Shown piece by piece: positions 22,557-31,000 of a stretch of DNA of 64,000 bases. Source of the stretch: Lachancea mirantina. Its lineage: Eukaryota > Ascomycota > Saccharomycetes > Saccharomycetales > Saccharomycetaceae. The notes below the pieces were generated by a model. The model was not told the DNA's origin and made no database searches. It saw nothing but the letters and a program-made list of their open reading frames with translations. The position numbers and the translations under genes were made by a program. The DNA lies in contig LT598469.1 of NCBI GenBank assembly GCA_900074745.1, positions 248,001 to 312,000 on the forward strand, read 5' to 3'. Position 1 is the stretch's first letter, and each line of letters opens with the position of its first letter.

Positions 22557-24242
22557 TCAATACTCGTCTTTACCGCTGATAATGACGTTGTCGATCTTGA
22601 GTATCATGCGGCACAATTGAGTAGCGAGCAGAATCTGTTGTTTCTTCCCGATCAAAGGATCCACAACGAACAGCTCCTTCATGCTGTTCGTGTTGTTGCC
22701 CAAACAGTCGACACCTAAACTTGAAGATTTGTCCTTGATTTGATTGCTCTTTAACAAGGACAAAGTTTCAATTGGGTCGAGACCCGAGTTTTCCGCCAAG
22801 GTCATAGGAATGCAATCAAGCGCTTGTGAGAACCCACGGAACGCGTATTGGTCGATTCCCTGTTGTTTGTCGGCTTCTTCGGAGACGGCAATGGACATGG
22901 TAATCTCGGCAGCGCCACCACCGTAGACGATTCTCGAGTCCTTGACCAAATTCCGAACTACACACAAAGAGTCGTGTAAAGCTCTCTTGGCCTCGTCGAC
23001 GATCATCTTGTTCGAACCACGCAAGAAGCAAGTGACGGTCTTGGAATTGGAACAATCTTCGATGGCGAGCATACGGTCCTTTGTCGTACCAAACTCTAGT
23101 TCATAGATCTTACCGCAGGTACCCAGTTTGTCTCTCGAGAGGTCTTGAAAACGAGGAACAATGCGGCCCTTGGTAGCGATCGCTATAAGTTCTAGCTCTT
23201 GACCTCCGACCCATCTAACAGCAGGCAATTCGTTTTGCAAAAGCAAATGGTTGGCTTCGTCGTCGAACCCCCATTGGCAAATGACCACGTCTGCGCCGGC
23301 CTGTTTCACGAATTGAATCATTTCTTTGAATTTGTCCTGTTCGTAGGTTTGCAATTTCTGATATTCTTCAACGGTGGAAATGTCAAGTTTGTGCTTGGTC
23401 TTGGGCTTTGGTGGTTCAAAGGGGCATGTCAATATGGCTAACTTGACGCCCTCGGACCCGTCTTTTGCCGCAACGGTCTTGGCCATCTGTGGATGCGAGA
23501 AGTCTTTGTCGAGAACGACACCTCTAATGAGCTTGGAATCCTGAAGCGAACCACCAAGACGGCCCTCGATCTTGATAAGATCGAAATCAACGTCCTTGCG
23601 CTCCAAGTCCATCACGCTGGTCACCGCGTCAACGGCCATGTGCGCGAACTTGTCGTGATCCTTCGATACGATCTTCGACCCAAGGGACGTTTTCGCCGCT
23701 TGGAACAGATAATCGTGAAACGCGGCCCTATCGCCACACGCGATGTCGTCTGCCGCTTTGTCCAGATGGGCTACTGCGACTTTGGCCGCCTCGTCAAACC
23801 CGTTGGCGATCTTGATTGGATGAATGCCTTTCTCGATGAGTTCCATGGCCTGGTCCAATAGCGCACTTGCCAGTACGACAACCCCGGTCGTTCCGTCACC
23901 AATCTCATCGTCCTGAGACTTGGACAGTTGGACCAACAATTTGGCAATCTCATTGTCTAGTTCCATTTGGGATAGGATGGTCGCTCCGTCGTTAGTGATC
24001 GTGATCTCGCCGTCCGGCGAGATCAAGATCTTGTCGAGTCCACGAGGCCCGAGCGACGTCTTGATGATGGACGCGACGGATCTGGCCGCCAAAATGTGCG
24101 ATTTTTTGGCCTCTAGACCCTGCTGTCTTTTCTTGTTGCCTTGATCCTTGACAATGATGAACGGGCGTCCCATTTCGTCTTGCGCTACAATCGCGCCCGA
24201 CATATCGGGCATTTCGAACCCCGTTGCTTGCGCTTGTGCCAT
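22557..24242 (-). CDS. CCT5: CCT/TRiC chaperonin subunit epsilon
   Basis: This 561-residue protein is one of eight subunits of the cytosolic chaperonin that folds actin and tubulin with ATP. Group II chaperonin motifs are clear: [37 protein letters not shown] (with the catalytic Asp) and VYGGGAAEI. The N-terminal [21 protein letters not shown] is specific to the epsilon subunit. Length equals S. cerevisiae Cct5 (562). The start is the ATG at 24242. It lies between ARP3 and RPA12 as YJR064W does. RRPE and PAC boxes lie 115-160 bp upstream. Confidence 0.97.
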   Translation of the reverse strand: MAQAQATGFEMPDMSGAIVAQDEMGRPFIIVKDQGNKKRQQGLEAKKSHILAARSVASIIKTSLGPRGLDKILISPDGEITITNDGATILSQMELDNEIAKLLVQLSKSQDDEIGDGTTGVVVLASALLDQAMELIEKGIHPIKIANGFDEAAKVAVAHLDKAADDIACGDRAAFHDYLFQAAKTSLGSKIVSKDHDKFAHMAVDAVTSVMDLERKDVDFDLIKIEGRLGGSLQDSKLIRGVVLDKDFSHPQMAKTVAAKDGSEGVKLAILTCPFEPPKPKTKHKLDISTVEEYQKLQTYEQDKFKEMIQFVKQAGADVVICQWGFDDEANHLLLQNELPAVRWVGGQELELIAIATKGRIVPRFQDLSRDKLGTCGKIYELEFGTTKDRMLAIEDCSNSKTVTCFLRGSNKMIVDEAKRALHDSLCVVRNLVKDSRIVYGGGAAEITMSIAVSEEADKQQGIDQYAFRGFSQALDCIPMTLAENSGLDPIETLSLLKSNQIKDKSSSLGVDCLGNNTNSMKELFVVDPLIGKKQQILLATQLCRMILKIDNVIISGKDEY

Positions 24243-24357
24243 TGCTGTTGGTAGTGAGAGCTAGAATGCTTAGCTGGCGGCTTTGAGTTGGCTAACAGTG
24301 TTGTTGAGAAGCGCGCCCACGAGCTTGCATTTGCTAGGAAAGACCAGTTAATATTTC

Positions 24358-24400
24358 AAAAAATTTTGCCACCTTCGTACAAAAACACCTAGCTCATCGC
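24358..24400. promoter_or_regulatory. RRPE and PAC (reverse) boxes upstream of CCT5
   Basis: AAAAAATTTT at 24358-24367 and CTCATCGC at 24393-24400 (reverse complement of GCGATGAG) lie in the 290-bp spacer between CCT5 and RPA12. On the gene's own strand they read PAC then RRPE, close together. Control with growth genes is inferred. Confidence 0.6.
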
Positions 24401-24532
24401 CTATATCATTGTCTATCAACGGGCTATATAAGAGACCGGGCCCCGTAGGATCGGCATGGGCTTGTACCTCGTGTTTCGGTGATGCAGAGGCGACATGTGG
24501 AATGCTGAATGGGGAACATCTCTTTGTAGCCC

Positions 24533-24910
24533 TCAATTGTTGGTACGGAACCGGTACCCGCACGCGGTACAGGTGTAAAACACGGTAGCACCTTCGTCTG
24601 CGGATCGAAGCTGTAATGTGTGATAATGCATTTCGTCGTTACCGCACTGCGGACATTTCTCCTTGATGGTGGCACCGTCTTCGAGTTCGTTACGTGCCAA
24701 GGAAGTCTTGACTGCGGATTTCTTGGAGCGTAATGCAGATGGGAAAGCGTCTTGAGCCGTTGCGGTGACGACTTTCAAGTGCGAAAATTTGGAGCGCGGG
24801 TACTCTGCACCGCATTGGCCGCAAGCAATGTGAGGCGCGTCGAGGGCAGACGCATTGTCGAGCAAATTGCCGCACTGAACGCAGAATATGAGCGAGCCGA
24901 CAACAGACAT
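24533..24910 (-). CDS. RPA12: RNA polymerase I subunit A12.2
   Basis: The 125-residue Pol I subunit supports RNA cleavage and termination in rRNA synthesis in the nucleolus. It has two zinc ribbons: C10-C13-C30-C33 at the N-terminus and C86-C89-C114-C117 at the C-terminus, the latter with the TFIIS-like acidic pair D105-E106 in the block RSADEGATVFYTC. Length equals S. cerevisiae Rpa12 and the start MSVVGSLIFC is identical, so I use the ATG at 24910. PAC and RRPE boxes precede it, as for many Pol I genes. It is the last gene before the disturbed 25-32 kb interval. Confidence 0.97.
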   Translation of the reverse strand: MSVVGSLIFCVQCGNLLDNASALDAPHIACGQCGAEYPRSKFSHLKVVTATAQDAFPSALRSKKSAVKTSLARNELEDGATIKEKCPQCGNDEMHYHTLQLRSADEGATVFYTCTACGYRFRTNN

Positions 24911-24940
24911 GTGTAGGGAGATGGATGTGGGCAATAGATG

Positions 24941-24978
24941 CGATGGATGCGATGGATGCGATGAGTGGGAAAATTTTC
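24941..24978 (+). promoter_or_regulatory. PAC box in a short repeat, then RRPE, upstream of RPA12
   Basis: A 9-bp tandem repeat (CGATGGATG, nearly three copies) covers 24941-24965 and ends in the PAC core GCGATGAG at 24958-24965. The palindromic RRPE-like GAAAATTTTC follows at 24969-24978. Both lie 50-70 bp before the RPA12 ATG. This is the classic pairing in Pol I subunit genes. Confidence 0.75.
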
Positions 24979-25164
24979 AGAGAGCGTAGTCGTACGGAAC
25001 GACGTGATCCTGGGTGGTTGTAAACGCCTTTGGAATTGGAAAGAGAAAATCACGAAATCATTTTGTTTCCTCGAACCGGACGAGGTGTCACGCGTCGAGT
25101 ATTACCTAGAGCATCGTCAAAATCCCAGGCTTGGTGATCAGTATATGATTATAGATAATACATA

Positions 25165-25599
25165 TGCTGAGGTTTTTCCTTGTCGGAGGTTGATAGGTTT
25201 CTAAATTGTTCATTTAATTCGTTCATAATTGATCTAAATAATAAAGCGGATTAGGAATTGAGTACTTATGTCTCTCCGTGGCTATCTTACAACCACGACC
25301 ACTTACAATCCTGTTCATATCAGCTCCTTTTATACAATTTCTGTAACATTGATCCAAATTTGGAATCCGTTACTTTCTTCAATCTAGACGGTGAATTTTC
25401 ATCATACGTCATTTATCATACCACATATGATCTGATTACAATGTTCTGATGATTCTAGAACTTTCAATGGACCTGTTTTAGCTTCCAGCTCTTTCGCGGA
25501 ATGCCAATCCTTTGTCCAATCCTCTAATTTTATTCTGTCATATCGATCACGTGATGATGCAATTGGACGATATCATCTTCTCGCCAGCTCCTTCCAACA
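25165..25599 (-). mobile_element. Solo LTR, Ty1/copia type, with 5-bp target duplication
   Basis: The 435-bp element pairs full length with the LTR at 11526-11959. Its flanks are the direct repeat ACATA at 25160-25164 and 25600-25604, a 5-bp target duplication as made by Ty1-class integrases. TATAAAAGG lies inside on the reverse strand. It carries ATCACGTG at 25546-25553. The retained duplication suggests it arose by recombination between the two LTRs of one insertion. Confidence 0.92.
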
Positions 25600-25890
25600 A
25601 CATATTATTATGAAGTATTATATAACGTAAGAACTATTTTTGCCGGGTTCCTTCCCTTTAATCATCAAAAATGATACTTGATGCCATTATATTATCTAAT
25701 AAATTTAACATTTTTTTATCAGTTGAGGATAACCATTTCTAAATGAATGATTAATAGTACCATCAGCATCAGGAAAATCCTGTAAATTGAGCATTATTAT
25801 TAGTTAACTTAATAAATTAATATTTATAATTGTATAAACAATGTATGCTATAATATTTAATAACAAATTTTCATTATATATATCAGAAAG
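25600..25890 (-). other. Probable nuclear insert of mitochondrial DNA (group I intron fragment)
   Basis: The segment is strikingly AT-rich compared with all around it. On the reverse strand 25722-25779 encodes DADGTINHSFRNGYPQ, which closely resembles the first LAGLIDADG motif block of mitochondrial intron-encoded endonucleases/maturases (GFFDADGTI...PQLTISVTNK, recalled from yeast cob/cox1 introns). The frame is broken and surrounded by T/A-rich sequence typical of yeast mtDNA, with a short GC-rich run near 25,650. The likely origin is a mtDNA piece captured at a break. The solo LTR abuts it. The exact edges are uncertain. Confidence 0.6.
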
Positions 25891-26024
25891 TGTGCGATTC
25901 TTTTGAAAGCTTCAAATCGCAGAACGTCGCTAAATTCATTGAAAGAGTTCAAGGGCGGTATCGACACCTGTATTTTGTTGAGTACCTAAAGAGACATCTC
26001 TAAAGCGATGGCGCGAGTACTTTT

Positions 26025-26240
26025 TGTTGAGGTTTACCGTTTTTGGTGGTTGATAGGTTTCTGAACTGCTCATTTAATTCGTTCACGGTTGATCTAAATA
26101 ATAAAGCTGATAAGGAATTGAATACTTATATTTCTCCGTGGTTTTCCTGAAGATATGGCCACTGTATGACTGATCAAAACGTCTCCTTTTATACAATTTT
26201 CGTAACACTGTTTTAACTTTAGAATCCGTTACTTTCTTCG
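26025..26240 (-). mobile_element. Partial LTR, same family
   Basis: From 26025 (the TGTTGAGG end) the sequence follows the two solo LTRs through the TATA-box region near 26,190 and then departs from them at about 26,240. It is more diverged than the other two copies, hence older. It sits directly beside the reverse-transcriptase fossil on the same strand. Confidence 0.75.
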
Positions 26241-26560
26241 TACCTCTGATCGTTGTTAGTCATAACGAGCGTGTCGTCAACAAAGAAATTTACCACTAAT
26301 ATGTCGTTGTTGTGTCTTTTCACAAGTACCCATGGCCACATCTCCCTCCTGTCAATCCGCCTTTTGAGACAAGAAAATCTTTTATGACGCCGTATCAATT
26401 GGATGATTGTCTGAGTCTATACAGTGATTTGTCGAGTCTGGATACCTTGTTGCTAGGCCGATAGTGAGGAGAAGCTCTGATGTAAAGTTCTTCTTTCAGT
26501 GGTGCATAAAGGTATGCGGATGTGATATCTAATTGTTTAATACTGCATCCGCTACCTAAC
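26241..26560 (-). mobile_element. Ty1/copia reverse-transcriptase fossil
   Basis: Reverse-strand translation shows [19 protein letters not shown] and [16 protein letters not shown], matching the Ty1/copia reverse-transcriptase block (QLDISSAYLYADIKEELYI), and a VDD-type active-site segment. The element is broken in several places and keeps only part of pol. Orientation agrees with the LTRs. Decay suggests it is old. Confidence 0.85.
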
Positions 26561-27060
26561 GCGATGGATGATCCGTCATCAGTGCTTCCTGTGCGACTGT
26601 GTATGTTTCCGCGTCCGGATCGTGTGTTTCCGGCCCTTGCTGACCTCCTCTAGCTACGCATCTGCACTTTCTTCTACCGTTTCTTGGTAGTAAAAACATA
26701 CATTGAGCTTACTATCTTTTCTTTGGGTACCTTTTCCATATCTTTCCCAGTATTTATCCCTTGATCCGGTACGATGGTTATGTCGTTTTCCCTCCGCTTT
26801 CAAGCACGCTTCGCATTGAAAGTGGTCTCTTCCGGTCCAATCGATATCTGAGACATTCTCTATCGAGGGGAAACTCGTCTTTAACGGTTTAGTAGATTAG
26901 GCATAGAGCTTGATCTTCTTCTTGCAGAGATCCAGCTTCGATCGATTCTGCAACCGGTTTCTCAGCATCGTATGTACACAAAAGGGCTCATTAGCTGGGC
27001 CAAGACTAGCTTTTTCGATTTGATTGCAAAGAGGCGTATGGATCCTCCGCTTCCGACTTC
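26561..27060 (-). mobile_element. Unassigned stretch, probably decayed interior of the same element
   Basis: No frame here is recognisable. It lies between the reverse-transcriptase fossil and further LTR fragments, so an origin from the same family is likely but not shown. Confidence 0.35.
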
Positions 27061-27330
27061 CATCGCGGGTGAGCTGGTGAGTACTTGTACCTCTTCGTGA
27101 TTATCTTGAAATCATAACCACCATATTTCTCGTCATATCATCTCCCTTAACACAATCTTTGTATCGAGGTGTCCTATCGGCGGCAGTCGTTTGTTTTTGC
27201 CTTGCTTATCTAAACAATAACGCTGGTAAGCTGTTGAGTACTTATCTCTCTCTGCCTGGTTTCAATCCGTCGTCGTGACCACGTGATACCCCAACTTGGC
27301 CACATCCCATCTCGCTATCTCCTTCCAGCA
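27060..27330 (-). mobile_element. Two short decayed LTR fragments
   Basis: 27,073-27,160 (GAGTACTTGTACCTC to the CAATCTTTGTA region) and 27,205-27,330 (GAGTACTTATCTCTC to CTCCTTCCAGCA) each follow the LTR consensus in part. The second includes CACGTGAT at 27281-27288 and an LTR-end-like CCTTCCAGCA. They look like nested or rearranged remnants. Confidence 0.55.
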
Positions 27331-27772
27331 AAGCATACACCAGACTGGTAGCACCTGAATTCCTCGATGCCACGAATGCGCATAGAGGGCTTAGACGCGA
27401 AACCGCGACCTCCAGCCTATGCTCGACCCATTCCCAGAAGCGGCGGAGAGATACGTCACGTGGCACGGAATCTGGTGTCTGGGTCTCCTCGGCTGAATGC
27501 AACTGCTCCGCTTCTCCGCTTATCCCCGTTGCGATCCAGGCACAGGGTCCTGCAGGCACGATACGACATATTATGCATCTCGTAGGCACGCGCGAGATCT
27601 CCCAGGCACATGCAGGCACCCCGCCGCAATGCACATCCCTGCATTCTTCAACGTCCCTGAAACGCAGCCATTCCCTTGTTTTAAGCAAAGCAGCAAACGG
27701 TCCGTCGGCCCAAAAAGGGGCCTGCTGCTTACCCAAAAGGTTCCCCCCTGGTTCTTTGCGGGCCATGGCTAA
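27331..27772. other. GC-rich non-coding spacer
   Basis: The sequence becomes GC-rich here. A motif RGGCAC recurs five times between about 27,538 and 27,618, with a small hairpin ATCTCG/CGAGAT at 27,577-27,598. A 174-codon reverse frame exists but overlaps an LTR fragment and has no family resemblance. Confidence 0.4.
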
Positions 27773-27800
27773 GCGGCCGCCTGCGGCCGCAGGCGGCCGC
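27773..27800. repeat. 28-bp perfect palindrome with three GCGGCCGC units
   Basis: GCGGCCGC occurs at 27773, 27783 and 27793, spaced exactly 10 bp, and the whole 28 bp equals its own reverse complement. It lies 207 bp upstream of the GC-rich MNN4-like gene. Confidence 0.95.
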
Positions 27801-28006
27801 CTGCAAACTTCTCGGAACGATTTTTAACACCGTTTTGAAATGTGTCTCGAAACAAACAACTGTCTCTCGGAACAGATTCTTGTCGGACATCAGACGCTCA
27901 TTGTCACTCAGGCAGACACTAGTGAGAGGACCAAGGACACTGGACTATCTGATTTGGCTGAGTTTCATTGTTCCTGTTACGACGTAGTGGCTACGCGCGG
28001 TGGAAA

Positions 28007-31000
28007 ATGGCAAGACTGTCCAAACACAAGCTCAGGGCCGCCGTGTTGCTCGGGCTCGCCGCGGTCGAGGTCGTGTACGTGGTCGCGGCCGCGTGGAACG
28101 CGTACCGCGCCGGGCTCGGCGGCGGCTGGGGCGGCGGCTGGGGCGGAGGAGCCGGCGGAGAAGCCGGCGGGAGCCGGAAGGGGGGACGGGTCACGTGGAT
28201 GTCGCGCGGCGCGGCGGCGGCGTTACCCGGCCTGCGGGCGGGCGGGCACGTGACCTTGCCGGCGCGCGAGCTGGCCCGCATCATGGGCCGAGCTGCGGCC
28301 GCCGGAGCGGCGGCCGCCGGCCCCGACGGCAGCAGCCGCGAGCTCGAGGCGCTCGCGGCGCTGTACGCGCAGTGGCGCCTGAACACGACGCTGGACGACG
28401 TGGTGCCGTGTCGCGCACGTGACACGCTTGTGCCGCGCATCCGGCGGCGCGTCGAGAGCGTCGAGGAGCTGCTGGGCGCGCCGGAGGACCCGCCGGGGGA
28501 CCCGCTGGGGGACCCGCCGCTTCGCATCTACAACAGCGACCCCAGACTCGCGGGGACCGTGTACTACGACCACATCGCGGACGCGCTCTCACAGGCGGCA
28601 GCAAACGCAGACAACGTGACCGCGGCCGCGGCGGAACTCGCCGCGCTGCGCGTGCCCTTCAGCTGGTACGACTGGGCCGACTGTTCCATGCTGACGGGGC
28701 TCATCGATCTGCCCCAGGACCAAAAACCCAACTGCGACTTCGCCGTGCGCAGGTACTTCCCGACAAACCAACTCCTCGAGTACGAGCGTCAAGTCGGCTA
28801 CCGCTTGTTCGGCGAGGACCGGATGCGCGGGCTGGTGGGCGGCGGCCGCCGCCAGCCGGCCAACGACGAAAAAGACCAGTATTGCCGCGACGAGCGCGCA
28901 AATCCGTTTTTGCCCGGGTTCGCCTTCGTAAACGTGGTTCCAGACGCGCGGCCCGAGGTCTACGGCCTGCAAGCACGCACCCACATGCTTCTAGGACTCG
29001 AGTTGCCGATCTCACTGACTTTCTTGCGGCGCAACGGCCGATACCTGCGCGTCCCCGTTGCAAACCCTGCCAACGACGCTGCAAACTACGCCGCGGGCCG
29101 CGAGATGCCCCACAATGTGCTCTTCAACGGTCTGCTCAAGTCCCACCTGGACCGGCACCGGGTGTCTCTCGAGCAATTGCTCAAGTCCGATTTCGTTTTC
29201 GACGACCGAAAGGCTCATCGCCAACTCCACAGCGTGCTTTCGCAAGATTCTTTGCAACAGGCAGCCCTTGGCGGCGGCCTTGTCCTCACGCCACCTGCGG
29301 GCTCAGCTCTGGACAGCGAGACCGGGTTGCGCGAGCTGGAACATTCGGACTTTGAATTCAACGCGCGCCAACGGTTGCAGCAACTCCAAACCGCCCCGTC
29401 CCTTTCACCCCACCAGCAACACTACATGCATAGCCTTCAATATTCTCTCAACACGCATCCGGCGTTGTTCCCGAAATTTTTCCGCGAAGCGTCCGAGGTC
29501 GTCGATTACGTGCACTTGGGTCACCATTTCGATGCCCGGTTTTTCCGTGGCGCTTTGGACTACGAGGAACTGCGGGCCCGCCTGGACGCGCTCGTCAAGG
29601 CTTGGCTCGGGTTCGCGCACTCCAGCGGTGTCGCCACTTGGCTCGCACACGGGACCCTTTACGGCTGGCTCTACAATGGACAGGCTTTCCCCTGGGATGC
29701 AGATCACGACGTCCAAATGCCGATATCCCATCTGCATTATCTGGCCGAAAACTTCAATCAAACCTTAATTGTCGAGGACCCGGAATTCGGTCGCGGTCGC
29801 TATTTCCTTGACGTCACCAGTTCTATCACAAATCGCATCAACGGCAATGGACGCAACAACATCGACGCTCGCTTCATCGACGTGGATTCGGGCCTTTATG
29901 TCGACATAACTGCGCTTTCCGTATCATCGGACGGCGTCAAAGACCATCTGAACGCAGTGGCCAAAGATTTTGAAGAGCAAAGATCTGCCTTCACTTTTTA
30001 TGAAGATCCAAACTTGGTTGCAGGTGTAAATGATTTGGAACTTGATCCCTTACTCGAACAATTGCGCGATCAAAACGCGCTCACGGCGAATCTCGAACAA
30101 GAACTTCGTCAATACGCCAATGGTGTCCGCGAAAAGGCTACGGATTTTCAGCATTTGAGAGCCGCAGATCGATACAACATTAACAAACACATCGGCGCTT
30201 TCAATTGTAGAAACGATCACTTCTACACCTTCGGAGAGCTCTCCCCGCTTCGATTGACTTATTTTCACGGGGTTCCTGCCTTCGTTCCCAACACGATTAT
30301 AGACGTTTTGCGAAGAGAATATGCTTTACCAGAAGCGTTCCAGTTTATGGAATACGCAGATAATTTGTTTATGCCTGAATTCCGGGTTTGGATCAAGAAG
30401 GAAGCGGTCGAGAAGGCGGCAAGGGCCGAATTCGCGGGCTCATACAAGGACAAAACCCCCGTTAAAGTCAACACAGACTGTCTCTCGAAACTCCAGAGCA
30501 CGGAGGCTCGGAGCCTGCTCACCAATCTTGCTCTGGCGCCCGATTCAGATGCTGCCTATGCATTTAGATACATCTCAAACAGTTTCCAAACAGCAGTATT
30601 GCGATACAAAGAGCTGGAGATAATGACCGACAAAGATTTGACGTATGATCAAAAACTGCGCAATACGCAAGAACTTTTGCGTAACAGAACATTGCCTGCC
30701 ATTCAAAAGGACGTTTTCCAATCCAAGTTGGAAAATGTTGTATGGTCTAATTTGCTGGATCGCACTGCGATCTCATACAAAAAAATCGTCGAAAAACTCG
30801 AGGGTGTTCATCTCCAACACGCAAATGCTCTATGGGACCTTAATGTAAAACTAGCCGAGGGCAATTACGACTGGCATACACATGCCGGACACCAAGATCC
30901 GCCTAGTAATTCCAGTTTCGCTGAAATTGGACATCAATTTTTCAAATTGGGTGAACAGCGGTCTAACAGCATTTTCAATGACACTCTACATGATGTCTGA
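28007..31000 (+). CDS. Mnn4-like LicD-family protein, GC-rich extra paralogue
   Basis: The 997-residue protein has a short cytosolic start (MARLSKHKLR), a membrane anchor at about residues 9-30, and a low-complexity Gly/Ala-rich stem. The LicD/fukutin-type domain carries FPWDADHDVQMP, with D564, D566 and D568 as the likely metal-binding acidic cluster. GTLYGWLYNGQ and NGNGRNNIDARFIDVDSGLY are shared with the paralogue at 33632-36367. S. cerevisiae Mnn4 promotes mannosylphosphate transfer to N-glycans in the Golgi; the same role is inferred. The ATG at 28007 is the first in frame. The first 700 bases are extremely GC-rich while the 3' end is ordinary. The gene is absent from this place in conserved order and lies opposite to the flanking RPA12. 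Confidence 0.88.
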   Translation: MARLSKHKLRAAVLLGLAAVEVVYVVAAAWNAYRAGLGGGWGGGWGGGAGGEAGGSRKGGRVTWMSRGAAAALPGLRAGGHVTLPARELARIMGRAAAAGAAAAGPDGSSRELEALAALYAQWRLNTTLDDVVPCRARDTLVPRIRRRVESVEELLGAPEDPPGDPLGDPPLRIYNSDPRLAGTVYYDHIADALSQAAANADNVTAAAAELAALRVPFSWYDWADCSMLTGLIDLPQDQKPNCDFAVRRYFPTNQLLEYERQVGYRLFGEDRMRGLVGGGRRQPANDEKDQYCRDERANPFLPGFAFVNVVPDARPEVYGLQARTHMLLGLELPISLTFLRRNGRYLRVPVANPANDAANYAAGREMPHNVLFNGLLKSHLDRHRVSLEQLLKSDFVFDDRKAHRQLHSVLSQDSLQQAALGGGLVLTPPAGSALDSETGLRELEHSDFEFNARQRLQQLQTAPSLSPHQQHYMHSLQYSLNTHPALFPKFFREASEVVDYVHLGHHFDARFFRGALDYEELRARLDALVKAWLGFAHSSGVATWLAHGTLYGWLYNGQAFPWDADHDVQMPISHLHYLAENFNQTLIVEDPEFGRGRYFLDVTSSITNRINGNGRNNIDARFIDVDSGLYVDITALSVSSDGVKDHLNAVAKDFEEQRSAFTFYEDPNLVAGVNDLELDPLLEQLRDQNALTANLEQELRQYANGVREKATDFQHLRAADRYNINKHIGAFNCRNDHFYTFGELSPLRLTYFHGVPAFVPNTIIDVLRREYALPEAFQFMEYADNLFMPEFRVWIKKEAVEKAARAEFAGSYKDKTPVKVNTDCLSKLQSTEARSLLTNLALAPDSDAAYAFRYISNSFQTAVLRYKELEIMTDKDLTYDQKLRNTQELLRNRTLPAIQKDVFQSKLENVVWSNLLDRTAISYKKIVEKLEGVHLQHANALWDLNVKLAEGNYDWHTHAGHQDPPSNSSFAEIGHQFFKLGEQRSNSIFNDTLHDV

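Noticed and set aside
25600-25890. Replication origin in the AT-rich patch
   Set aside because: AT-richness is better explained by the mtDNA-like coding trace, and no clean ACS match is seen.
27242-27766. 174-codon reverse-strand ORF with an ATG
   Set aside because: It lies in GC-rich DNA where long frames arise by chance, overlaps an LTR fragment at its 3' end and resembles no family.
28223-29084. Several 100-130 codon frames opposite the GC-rich MNN4-like gene
   Set aside because: They are shadows caused by high GC in the third codon position of the real gene.
28882-29768. 157- and 236-codon forward frames inside the MNN4-like gene
   Set aside because: They overlap the LicD-domain coding frame out of phase; only the main frame shows family motifs.
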